Shown here: positions 9,130-18,200 of the stretch, one piece after another | Numbering within the stretch: position 1 is the first letter of the stretch | Layout of the letters: each line of letters opens with the position of its first letter | From: Argonema galeatum A003/A1 | Lineage (GTDB): Bacteria > Cyanobacteriota > Cyanobacteriia > Cyanobacteriales > Aerosakkonemataceae | DNA length: 52,496 nucleotides | Reading direction: 5' to 3' | Assembly: GCF_023333595.1 (NCBI RefSeq) | Contig: NZ_JAIQZM010000007.1 | Location: 131,267 to 183,762, forward strand | Made by a program: the position numbers and the translations under genes | Notes under the pieces: model-generated | What the model was told of the DNA's origin: nothing | Databases searched by the model: none | The model's input: the letters and a program-made list of their open reading frames with translations, nothing else

Positions 9130-9868
9130 GGTTTGATGCTACGCATTCTTCATTTGGTGATATTTGGAAGGAACTGCTTAGCCAAAACTTGTCAATTGGT
9201 GCTAAAATATATTTATTTACGTACTGAAACTGTTTGAAATATTCAAGACCAAGATTGCTCAATTTTGTGAAGATATGGTGAATAAGGGGGTAAGTATAAC
9301 AGTTTACAGCCCGCATTCTGAATCAGTTCCGAGATGCGCCCAACGAGTGTGAAAAGTGACATTATCCATCACCACAACCTGTCCGATTGTGAGTGAGGGA
9401 TATTATAACTTTCCAACCAAATTTCAAATACTGTTCGATTACAGGGACAACTGCGTTAAAAATGCCTGTCGTTTTTCTTCATCCCGTTCACGATAGCGAC
9501 AGGTCTTTTTTTTCGAGTGAAGCCCATTTTCTTTAACGCCCGTGATATAGTGCGATCGCGGTAGTGTTGCGGAGCAATATCGCTAATCTCCCCTTCCCAT
9601 AGTTTTGCCATCACGAAAGAGGCTTTTTTCCCCATGAGTTTTGGCAAATTTACGGAATTTTTAAGAGTAAGTGATTTTATGACCATTACCTGGCGGTTGA
9701 TTCGGTTTGGCCTGACAATCCCCGGTTTCGGCTTGCCGATGAAGCCATCAGTCTATGGTGTTGCGACTGATGTTGAACAGTTGACTGGCTTCAGTTTTGT
9801 TCAAACCATCTAACTCAAGAGCTTAAATGACCATAAGAGCGAAGGCCGTAACTGTAGGGTTTTGGCAT
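9130..9868 (-). pseudogene. Decayed IS630-family transposase
   Basis: Read on the minus strand through several frames this is an IS630 transposase with many frameshifts and stops. The pieces come in the right order: a start MPKPYSYGLR at 9868, SQLFNISRNTID, NQPPGNGHKITY, LWEGEISDIAPQ with RTISRALKKMGFTRKKR, then SYNIPHSQSD and VMDNVTFHT, and near the end GCKLLYLPPYSPYL followed by KIEQSW, the usual DDE-domain tail. It is clearly inactive. It fills the 0.9-kb gap between the peptidase and the aminomutase gene. Exact ends and inverted repeats could not be fixed by eye. Confidence 0.85.
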
Positions 9869-9965
9869 GGGTTGAGCGAGCGCTTTTTAGGACGAGGGAC
9901 TACTTCCAGCCTATGCCATAACGGCCTTGGCAGTTGCTATAAGTAAGAAAGAAAAATCACAAATC

Positions 9966-11120
9966 ATGAAACAAAACACTGTCCTCGCTCAACCTCTGAT
10001 AGCTAGATCTCAACGTGAGGAAATTTGCCAGATTTTTGGCGAATCTTACGACCCTAATCGCTGGAATGACTGGCGCTGGCAGATGCGGCATCGATTAACT
10101 AAGGTGGAACACTTTCAACATTTGCTGCGCCTCACTCCCGCAGAACAACAGGGGCTTTTGATAGCCCCAGAAAAGTTTGCTGTAGCTGTGACACCGCACT
10201 TTGCGTCGCTGCTTGACCCGGAAGATCCCCTTTGCCCTCTGCGGTTGCAGGTGGTGCCACGGGAGGAAGAACTGGTAGTCGATGCCGCAGACATGGTAGA
10301 CCCATGCGGCGAAGACCACGATAGCCCAGTGCCGGGACTGGTACACCGCTACCCCGATCGGGTGTTACTGCTTGCCCTAGACACTTGCGCCGCCTACTGT
10401 CGTTACTGTACCCGATCGCGTTTGGTCAGCCAAGGCGAGATGAACCCAGTGACGCGGCGGATAGATGCCATTATCGCCTACCTAGAGGAACATACCGAAG
10501 TGCGGGATGTGCTAATTTCCGGTGGCGATCCACTGCTGATGTCTGATGAACCTTTAGACAACTTACTGGGGCGACTGCGTGCCATTCCTCACATTGAATT
10601 TGTGCGTATTGGTTCCCGCGTGCCAAGTTTCTTGCCACAGAGAATTACACCGGAACTTGTTGCTTTGCTTCGCAAGCATCGCGTGTGGCTATCCTTGCAC
10701 TTTTGTCATGTGCGGGAACTTACCCCGGAAGTAGCGCAAGCTTGCGATTTGCTGGCTGATGGTGGGATTCCTCTAGGCAGTCAGACGGTGCTACTCAAGG
10801 GTGTAAATGACTCCGAACAGGCACTCAAGAATCTGTTTCACGGTCTTCTTAAGCTGCGGGTGCGACCTTACTATCTCTACCAGTGCGACCCAGTTGTCGG
10901 TACTGCACATCTGCGGACAAGCGTCCAAACAGGCATCGATTTAATATCCAAACTGCGCGGTCACACTACTGGATATGCCGTACCCACCTATGTGATAGAT
11001 GCCCCAGGCGGTGGTGGCAAAGTGCCCATTCAAGCTGAAACTCTAGTTGAGTACGAAAACGGCAAAGCTGTTGTGCGTAATTGGGAAGGCAAGACTTACA
11101 ATTACGTAGATCCAGCGTAG
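9966..11120 (+). CDS. kamA: Lysine 2,3-aminomutase-like radical SAM / PLP enzyme
   Basis: 384 residues from the ATG at 9966; a TTG at 9927 is in frame but less likely. The radical SAM motif is DTCAAYCRYCTRSR (C-x3-C-x2-C). The PLP lysine is in DAPGGGGKVPIQ at the C-terminus. The two aspartates that hold the lysine side-chain amine in the clostridial enzyme appear conserved (QCDPVVGTAHLRT, and the D of DAPGGGGK). This favours L-lysine to L-beta-lysine over glutamate mutase activity. The protein is shorter than Bacillus KamA (about 470), as in many KamA-family members. Downstream on the same strand are two ATP-grasp ligases, suggesting the beta-amino acid is coupled to something else. Confidence 0.88.
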   Translation: MKQNTVLAQPLIARSQREEICQIFGESYDPNRWNDWRWQMRHRLTKVEHFQHLLRLTPAEQQGLLIAPEKFAVAVTPHFASLLDPEDPLCPLRLQVVPREEELVVDAADMVDPCGEDHDSPVPGLVHRYPDRVLLLALDTCAAYCRYCTRSRLVSQGEMNPVTRRIDAIIAYLEEHTEVRDVLISGGDPLLMSDEPLDNLLGRLRAIPHIEFVRIGSRVPSFLPQRITPELVALLRKHRVWLSLHFCHVRELTPEVAQACDLLADGGIPLGSQTVLLKGVNDSEQALKNLFHGLLKLRVRPYYLYQCDPVVGTAHLRTSVQTGIDLISKLRGHTTGYAVPTYVIDAPGGGGKVPIQAETLVEYENGKAVVRNWEGKTYNYVDPA

Positions 11121-11122
11121 CA

Positions 11123-11215
11123 ATGAGTATTACTACTAGAGGACTTTTTTCAAGCTTAACTACGGATGTTGCCAGATTGAAAGGTTTTTCTAAAAAGGAA
11201 ATTCCCTGCTACTAG
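11123..11215 (+). CDS. Possible 30-residue peptide, unknown
   Basis: A 30-codon frame starts 2 bases after the kamA stop, so it could be made by translational coupling, but it has no ribosome site of its own. The product begins MSITTRGLF and ends KKEIPCY. It could be a real small peptide, the remnant of a lost gene, or chance. I do not recognise it. Confidence 0.2.
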   Translation: MSITTRGLFSSLTTDVARLKGFSKKEIPCY

Positions 11216-11221
11216 AAACAG

Positions 11222-11281
11222 ATGAGTAAAGTCAGCGTGTTTAACGAGTGGGACCCCTCGAAGAAATTAGGAAAAAATTAA
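11222..11281 (+). pseudogene. Candidate amidinotransferase N-terminal fragment
   Basis: A 19-codon frame, MSKVSVFNEWDPSKKLGKN, lies between kamA and the first ATP-grasp gene. The pattern VSVxNEWDP is the usual start of glycine/inosamine-type amidinotransferases, where it continues with LEEVIVG. Here it breaks off after DP and stops. I infer that a former amidinotransferase gene was deleted, leaving its first residues. The match is short, so chance similarity is possible. Confidence 0.35.
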
Positions 11282-11300
11282 CAAGAGAAAATCTGACAGT

Positions 11301-12302
11301 ATGGGGCTTTTTATTGGTTTGTGTTGTGACATTAAGGAAGGCTATCTCAAGAGCGGTTTTAGTGCTGCCGAGGTGATGGAATTCGATGATGAAGAAACCA
11401 TCGTCGGTTTAGAAAATGCGCTTTTGAGTTTGGGTCACAAAGTCGAACGCATCGGCAATGGCAGGGAATTAGCCCGAAGGTTAGCTTCAGGCGATCGCTG
11501 GGATTTGATTTTCAATATCGCCGAGGGAGTAAAGGGTCGCTCTCGCGAAGCACAAGTCCCGGCGGTGTGCGAATTATTTGCTCAACCCTATACCTTTTCC
11601 GACCCCCTCACCTGCGCCCTGACACTAGACAAGGCGCTGACTAAGCGAGTGGTGCGCGATCGCGGTTTACCCACAGCACCGTTTGAAGTAGTGAGTACGC
11701 TGGAGGAGGCAGCGGCTGTGTCGCTCCCCATGCCACTGTTTCTCAAGCCTGTGGCGGAGGGCAGCTCTAAAGGGGTAACGCGGCGTTCCCTGGTTAAAGA
11801 ACGCTCGGAGCTTGTCGCTGTATGCCGAGAATTGCTCGAACAGTTCCACCAACCTGTTCTCGTAGAAACTTTTCTCCCAGGAAAGGAAGTCACAGTGGGC
11901 ATCATCGGCAACGGCAGTACAGCACGGGTAATAGGAGTAACGGAAATACTTTTTACAGACAAAGCAGAAATGGCTGCCTTGACTACACTTGAAAAGGAAC
12001 AGAAAAAGGAAGGGGATGGGGAAAGGGTATTCTGTCGCCCGGTGACAGAAGAGGAACTTTTAGCAGCCCAGGCGCGGCAGCTAGCCTTGTTAGCTTACCA
12101 CGCCCTCAGTTGTCGTGATGTCGCTCGTCTGGATCTGCGCTGCGACGCGGCAGGCGTTCTTTATTTCTTGGAGATTAACCCACTGCCAGGACTAAACCCT
12201 GTGTTCTCAACGCTGCCAATTACAGCGGAGTGGGCTGGAATGTCATATGTAAAGCTGATTGATGAAATCGTGGAGTCTGCATGGCAAAGGTACAAATGTT
12301 GA
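11301..12302 (+). CDS. D-Ala-D-Ala-ligase-like ATP-grasp enzyme, copy 1
   Basis: 333 residues. The N-terminal domain has DLIFNIAEGVKGRSREAQ and SDPLTCALTLDKALTKRVV, as in COG1181 Ddl-like ligases. The ATP-grasp fold has LFLKPVAEGSSKGV (nucleotide-binding lysine), VLVETFLPGKEVTVG, and the magnesium-binding end LYFLEINPLPGLNP. Such enzymes activate a carboxylate as acyl phosphate and join it to an amine. A housekeeping Ddl role is unlikely given the duplication and context next to kamA; a dipeptide or beta-lysine conjugate is a reasonable guess. The segment equivalent to the Ddl omega loop (~215-260) is the part most different from copy 2. It starts 180 bp after kamA. Confidence 0.85.
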   Translation: MGLFIGLCCDIKEGYLKSGFSAAEVMEFDDEETIVGLENALLSLGHKVERIGNGRELARRLASGDRWDLIFNIAEGVKGRSREAQVPAVCELFAQPYTFSDPLTCALTLDKALTKRVVRDRGLPTAPFEVVSTLEEAAAVSLPMPLFLKPVAEGSSKGVTRRSLVKERSELVAVCRELLEQFHQPVLVETFLPGKEVTVGIIGNGSTARVIGVTEILFTDKAEMAALTTLEKEQKKEGDGERVFCRPVTEEELLAAQARQLALLAYHALSCRDVARLDLRCDAAGVLYFLEINPLPGLNPVFSTLPITAEWAGMSYVKLIDEIVESAWQRYKC

Positions 12303-12420
12303 GGCGTAAGCGAGAGGCGTAAGCACCTGTTTAAATTACTTTACAAATAGGCTCATAGAACAAGAACTTGTGCGCTCGTCACTATTCCTGTAAAAATTTA
12401 AAAAGAAAAAATCGGAAAGT

Positions 12421-13410
12421 ATGGGGCTATTTGTTGGTCTGTGTTACGACCTCAAAGACGACTATCTTAAGAGCGGTTTCAGCGCCACGGATGTGATGGA
12501 GTTCGATGATGAAGAAACCATCAGCGGGTTAGAAAATGCGCTTTTGAGTTTGGGTCACAAAGTCGAACGCATCGGCAATGGCAGAGAATTAGCCCTACGG
12601 TTGGTAAAAGGCGATCGCTGGGATTTGGTTTTCAACATCGCTGAGGGAGTAAAGGGTCGCTCTCGCGAAGCACAAGTTCCGGCTGTCTGCGAATTATTCA
12701 CTCAACCCTACACCTTTTCCGACCCCCTCACCTGCGCCCTTACCCTTGATAAGGCTCTGACTAAGCGAGTAGTGCGCGATCGCAATCTGCCCACAGCAGC
12801 GTTTGCCGTAGTAAACTCTACCGCAGAAGCACAAGCCGTTTCCCTACCTTTCCCACTATTCCTCAAACCTGTAGCAGAAGGAAGTTCTAAAGGTATCACC
12901 GGGAGTTCTTTTGTTAAAACACCTGAAGAGTTAGTTAAAACCTGCCAAATACTCCTCGAACAATTCCACCAGCCCGTACTTGTAGAAACCTTCCTCCCAG
13001 GTCGAGAAGTGACCGTGGGTATAGTTGGTAACGGTAGCGCCACACAAGTAGTAGGCGTGATGGAAGTAATTTTTAATGACACGGCTGAAATTGCTGCCTA
13101 CACCGCCCTCAACAAAAAAGAGTACTTGGAACGGGTATCTTATCGCCTGCTAACAGATACCAAACCGCTGGGAATACAGGCGCGACAACTGGCATTGGAT
13201 ATCTATCATACCCTTGGTTGTCGCGATGCCGCCCGTATGGATCTGCGTTGCGATGCTAATGGTAAATTGCATTTTCTAGAGCTAAACCCATTGCCGGGAA
13301 TAAACCACATCTTATCAGATCTGCCAATTATGGCGCGTCTTGGTGGTTGGGAATATAAGCAACTAATTGCTGAAATAGTCGAGTCTGCATGGCAAAGATA
13401 CAAATGTTGA
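12421..13410 (+). CDS. D-Ala-D-Ala-ligase-like ATP-grasp enzyme, copy 2
   Basis: 329 residues, a tandem paralogue of the gene at 11301. By eye about 115 of the first 131 residues match, and the ends (IVESAWQRYKC) are identical. Similarity also reaches into the 5' leaders (AAATCGGAAAGTATG versus AAATCTGACAGTATG) and the 3' flanks, showing a recent-looking duplication of a whole unit. ATP-grasp residues are kept: LFLKPVAEGSSKGI, VLVETFLPGREVTVG, LHFLELNPLPGINH. The omega-loop-like region is shorter and different (NDTAEIAAYTALNKKEYLER), suggesting a different second substrate. It is probably transcribed with copy 1. Confidence 0.85.
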   Translation: MGLFVGLCYDLKDDYLKSGFSATDVMEFDDEETISGLENALLSLGHKVERIGNGRELALRLVKGDRWDLVFNIAEGVKGRSREAQVPAVCELFTQPYTFSDPLTCALTLDKALTKRVVRDRNLPTAAFAVVNSTAEAQAVSLPFPLFLKPVAEGSSKGITGSSFVKTPEELVKTCQILLEQFHQPVLVETFLPGREVTVGIVGNGSATQVVGVMEVIFNDTAEIAAYTALNKKEYLERVSYRLLTDTKPLGIQARQLALDIYHTLGCRDAARMDLRCDANGKLHFLELNPLPGINHILSDLPIMARLGGWEYKQLIAEIVESAWQRYKC

Positions 13411-13571
13411 GGTGTAGGCGAGTAGGAATGCCCCTGATGAAATTAAGAGACTTCAGTAGACCTGTCTTGAAAGTGAGGGGTGAGGAGTCAAATTGCGACA
13501 ATAATCCCCGCGTTCATGAGCTATGGCTCATGGTCGTCTCTTACAAAAATCATAAATTTCGCTTGATTGCT

Positions 13572-13627
13572 GGGGAAAAGGTAAAAGAGCAAAGGAAATA
13601 TTTATTTTCCCTTTTCTCCTTTTCCCC
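13572..13627. terminator. Imperfect A/G-rich hairpin between convergent genes
   Basis: GGGGAAAAGGTAAAAGAG pairs imperfectly with CTCCTTTTCCCC further on. It lies between the second ligase and the converging MATE gene and could end transcription from either direction. Confidence 0.4.
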
Positions 13628-13675
13628 ACTTCTGCAAGAAGTCTAATGATTGACAGCCGCAAATTTAGTTAACAA

Positions 13676-15133
13676 TTAGCTTGTCAGTGGCGCTTTATCC
13701 GGCTCAACCCCCAATTTTTCTGCTACCATCTGTTGACGGGTTTCTTCTATAGCCAGATGAAAGTTGCGAGATTCTTCTAGAGCCTTTAGGGAGACACAGC
13801 CATCCTCAACATCACGAGCAAATGTCTTGGGCAACTGTACCCCAAGCGTCACCATTCTGATAGCGTCGAACAAAAACATAGCCAGCCACAAGATATGGTT
13901 ACTCTCAAACTTAATGGCAGCTACATCCGCAGGTAAAAATCCCACCACAAGAGCAACTAAGCTAACATTGCGGAGGGTATGCCCTTGAGCCAAACCCAAA
14001 AAGTACCCATCCAGCATAAAGTTTATCGAACTGCATACCAGGACAAGTAGCAACCAAGGAACAAAAATCTCAATGTTTTCCGTAACTTCGGTGTGGTTGG
14101 TTAACAACCCAAAAACGGTATCGGGAAATAAGCAACACGCTCCGCCGAAAGAAAGTCCCACCAGCAGAGCTGTTCCCAGAGAAACACCAGCCAGAGGTAG
14201 TAACTGTTGTGAAGATCCTTTCCCTTTAAAGTTTCCGACTAAAGTTTCCGTGCCGAATCCCAACCCTTCAACAAAATAGATACTCAAATTGCATATCTGT
14301 AAGAGCAAGGCATTTTGAGCGTAGATAATCGTCCCCATCTGCGCCCCCTGATAGTTAAACGTTAAGGAGGTAAAGATAAAAATTAAATTGCTGACAAAGA
14401 TGTTTCCATTAAGAGTCAAGGTGGATTTTATCGCTGAGGGATGCCAAATTTTTTCAGCTACGGCTCGTACCTCTTGCCACTGAATTTCTTTGCACAAAAA
14501 AATCAATCCCACTAATAAGGTCAGATATTGGCTTGTAGCAGAGGACACTCCTGCCCCCGTACTTTCCCAACCCCACCGGATAATCAAGAGGTAGTCAAGT
14601 GCGATTTTACTAGCATTGCCAACGACAGACAACACCACAACTAAGCCATTTTTTTCCAGTCCTAGAAACCAACCAAATAAGACAAAATTGAGTAAAATGG
14701 CAGGCGCTCCCCAAATTTGGGCGTTGAAATAGGCTCTACCTGCAGCTTTAACCTCTGGTGCGACATCTAGGAAGGCAAACCCCAGTTCTCCCAAAGGGTA
14801 CTGCAATAGTACGATCGCGATACCCAGTACCAGAGCAATTAAACCATTACGCAGTCCCACCAACAGCAAGCCTTCTCGGTCATTTCGTCCTACAGCTTGA
14901 GCCGTTACCCCAGTGGTGCCCATCCGTAAAAAGAGAAAAATCTCGTAGAGAAAGTTAAGCAGGTTTCCAGCTAGGGCGACTCCAGCTAGGTGGTGTATTT
15001 CTTCAAGATGACCCAAGAAGATGACACTGACTAAATTTGCCAGCGGCACCATAATATTGGACAGGACGTTGGCTAGAGCCAGTCGGAAGTAGCGGGGTAA
15101 AAAGTCATACTGGCTATTGAGCATCAGGTTCAT
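13676..15133 (-). CDS. MATE-family (DinF-like) efflux transporter
   Basis: 485 residues with about twelve hydrophobic segments. The N-terminus (RYFRLALANVLSNIMVPLAN, then SVIFLGHLEEIHHLAGVALA) and LRMGTTGVTAQAVGRND are typical of DinF-like MATE exporters, which use sodium or protons to move small cationic or amphipathic compounds out. It converges on the ATP-grasp pair with a 265-bp gap. Because MATE genes often sit in natural-product clusters, it may export the product of the kamA-ligase genes, although the opposite orientation means it is not part of the same transcript. It could equally be a stand-alone multidrug exporter. Confidence 0.88.
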   Translation of the reverse strand: MNLMLNSQYDFLPRYFRLALANVLSNIMVPLANLVSVIFLGHLEEIHHLAGVALAGNLLNFLYEIFLFLRMGTTGVTAQAVGRNDREGLLLVGLRNGLIALVLGIAIVLLQYPLGELGFAFLDVAPEVKAAGRAYFNAQIWGAPAILLNFVLFGWFLGLEKNGLVVVLSVVGNASKIALDYLLIIRWGWESTGAGVSSATSQYLTLLVGLIFLCKEIQWQEVRAVAEKIWHPSAIKSTLTLNGNIFVSNLIFIFTSLTFNYQGAQMGTIIYAQNALLLQICNLSIYFVEGLGFGTETLVGNFKGKGSSQQLLPLAGVSLGTALLVGLSFGGACCLFPDTVFGLLTNHTEVTENIEIFVPWLLLVLVCSSINFMLDGYFLGLAQGHTLRNVSLVALVVGFLPADVAAIKFESNHILWLAMFLFDAIRMVTLGVQLPKTFARDVEDGCVSLKALEESRNFHLAIEETRQQMVAEKLGVEPDKAPLTS

Positions 15134-15234
15134 AGATAAATCCGCTATCCACCAAAATCTCCACCAAAGAGCGTCGGCTTTTCACATTACTTTACATGAT
15201 TTGCGCTCCTGCACGTAGCGATCGCCACCAACAA

Positions 15235-15286
15235 CAAAAGTCAAAAGCCATCCTTAAGTTTTGACTTTTGACTTTTAACTTTTGAC
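15235..15286 (-). repeat. TTTTGAC heptamer array and hairpin downstream of the CheA gene
   Basis: Four heptamers (TTTTGAC, one as TTTTAAC) at 15259-15286. Together with AAAAGTCAAAAG just before (15237-15248), they form an inverted repeat that could act as a terminator for the CheA gene, which ends at 15291. Confidence 0.6.
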
Positions 15287-15290
15287 TTTT

Positions 15291-18200
15291 TTAAGCGTTA
15301 CTGCTGCTAGTAACCAGCACCTCACCTTTGAGCATCCGCGAAGCCGCATCAAGCAGAGCTTCTTCCAAATAAGGTTTGGTGAAGTAGCCGCGAGCGCCCC
15401 GCTCAACTGCCATTTGGCGATGTTTTTCCGCACCGCGAGAAGTCAGCATAGCTACCGGCAGATGATTCAAATCCGGGTCTTTTTGTAAGCGAGACAACAA
15501 CTCCAGACCGTCCATCCTGGGCATTTCGATATCGCAGAAGACAATTTCGCAAGGCAGACCAGACTTGAGTTTATCCCAAGCTTCTTGACCGTCGCGAGCT
15601 TGTTCCACCCGATACCCAGCCTTATTAAACGTCATCGAGAGCAGTTCGCGCACGGTAATCGAATCATCGACAATCAGCACAGTAGGCTCGACTGGCTTTT
15701 CTTCGATCGTAATACTCGTACCGCGATCGCGCCAAATATTCCCACCCTGTTGAATGCGACCCAGCGAGAGGTCAATCAGTTCCAAAACATCCCCAATAGG
15801 CATGATCCGACCATCCCCCAGCACCGTCGCACCAGCAACGCCCAGCGGCTTGGGTATCGGCCCTTCGATTTGCTTAATTACAATTTCTTGTTCGCCCAAC
15901 ACCTGATCCACTTGCAGAGCGATGAAGTTGCCAGCAGTACGCAGCACCACAATCGAAATTGTATCCTCCTCCTTGCTGCCGCCATAGACGCTGCCCCTCC
16001 CCAACTGACGATGGTAAGTCATCAGATCGGAGAGAGGTCTAAAGGGCAGTATCATATCGCGCCAGGGAATACATTGATTGCCCTCCTCATTAATTTGGAT
16101 GCGGTCTTTTTCTATATCCAGCGCGTCTTCCACACCATCCATCGGGAAAGCGATCCGAGCCTTCTCGCTTAGGCAGCACAGCGCCTTGCAAATACTCAGA
16201 GTTAGGGGAAGTCGAATAGTGAAAGTAGTTCCCTTCCCAGGCGTGGAATCGGTCGTAATAGTGCCGCGAATTTCGCTGAGACTGGTGAGAACCACGTCCA
16301 TGCCAATCCCTTTACCAGCTAGTAAATCCGCTTCATCTTTGACGCTAAAACCAGGATGGTAGATGAGTTGGTGTACATCATGACGGGAAATGGTCTTACC
16401 CTCATCCCGTGTAATCAGCCCTTTTTCGATCGCCTTAGCTTTCACCCGGTCCACATCAATCCCGGCACCATCATCCGAGAACGAGATCACCGTCTGGTTG
16501 CCTTGGTGGAAGGCACGGATCGAGATCCTACCCACGGGTGGCTTACCAGCGCGTTGCCGCACTTCTGGACTTTCAATACCGTGAGCCAGAGCATTATTAA
16601 CCAAATGCTTCAGCGGGTCGGAGAAATGTTCCAGGATCAATTTATCGATCAGCGTCTCCCGACCTTCAATCCGTATCTCCGCCTCCTTACCCGACTCTGC
16701 GGCTTTTTCTCGCACGTACCGGAGTAATGGAAATACCCGTTCGATCTCCCCGAACGGCACCATCCGGGCGCGAGTCAAACCCTCTTGCAGTTGGGTGCTT
16801 ACCTGCCGGAACTGACGACTGACTTGCTCGGTTTCATCGGTGACGAATTCAATGTCAGAAGTAGACTCCCGCACGCGCACAATCAGTTCGATCATCTCTT
16901 GGGAGAGGGAGTGGAAACCCGTAAACCGATCCATTTCCAGGGGGTCGTAGTCCCCACCGCCCAATTGATGTGCGAACATAGAGCTTTCCGACAGGGATGA
17001 GCGATAGTTCTTGCGGCTAGCTAATAGAGAAGCTTCCAAAAGCGTTCGCTCATACAGATCCTGCATCCTAGCTCCCACATCGCTCAGTTGCTGCACTTGG
17101 TTGAGCAAGTTATCCAGACACAGCCGCAGCCGTTCTTGATCCTGCTCTAGGGTGTTGCGGTTCACTACCAGTTCCCCAACCAAGTTGCTGAGGTTGTCCA
17201 TGTGCTTGACTGGCACTTTCATGGTTTGTTCAAACCAGGCCCTGGTCTGACGCTTCTGCGGAGCAGCCTGAGCGGTTCTTTGTTTCTGTCCGCTCATTCC
17301 GCCCGGTCCTTTGTCGGCATCTGCGACCATTCGCTCCAGCTCGGCAAAGTCATCGTCAAATGTATCTCCCTTTTCGGTAACAGGACTAGATACTGAGGGG
17401 GTTGATTGGGCTGCTCTTGGGGCGGCTGTCTTCGGTTTCTCTAGCGATTCGCTCTCCAACAAGGCTTCCAGTTCGGCAAAGTCATCTAGTGCGTTGACTG
17501 TTGACTCTAGGGTGTTGACCGATCGTTCTTGTGTAAGAGACGGTGAACTCTCAACACTTAGCAGCCCCTCTAATTCGGCAAAATCATCAAGTAAGCTATC
17601 GCCTCCCGCTTGCGCTTCGGAAGAGACTAGGGGAAGATTATGCTCTTCTGTTTCCCCAGTCCCTGCTTCATTTATCGAAGATCCGGCCACATCCCCATTT
17701 TCAAAATCGAATTCGGCTGGATCGTCAAAGCTTTCTAGTTGGAAGTCCTCAATACTGGATTGAGATTCCCCACTTTCACGATGAGTTTCTAGATTTAGAG
17801 AAAAGTCTTGCTCTTCATCTTCAGGATTTTGGAACAGAGCGAGAAACGCATCGTTTTCTTCTTCGTCGCTATCTTCTTGGGCTAATTCCTGCGAGGTATC
17901 TAGCTCTGTTGAGAAGTCGTCTTCTAACCACGCCAATGTTTCGCGTTCGTCAGAGTCATTTTCGCGGCTCATTTCGGTTTGGGGAAGATCTATGAAATCC
18001 ATCCCTGTTGCTGTTGAGCCGTCGAAAAAGTCGGAAGTTTCAAAGTCGTCTAGCGTACCGTCCACAACAGGCGCTTCTGTCTCCTCCGCCCCTCTGCCCC
18101 TCTGCCCCTCTGCCCCTCTGCCCCTCTGCCCCTCTTCGCTCTGTGGTGTATCCCAATCCATCCAATTTTCTTCTGTGCTGCCTTCAGGGTTGACGGTAAT

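Noticed and set aside
9927..9965. Upstream TTG start for the aminomutase gene
   Set aside because: The extra residues lie next to the IS630 remnant and are not conserved-looking; the ATG at 9966 is the better start.
11588..13082. Antisense 124-codon frames in both ATP-grasp genes
   Set aside because: They appear in both copies only because the genes are duplicates; they mirror the conserved sense sequence.
15585..16172. Plus-strand 195-codon frame inside the CheA gene
   Set aside because: It is antisense to conserved CheA kinase and CheW regions, shows no family features and has no ribosome site.
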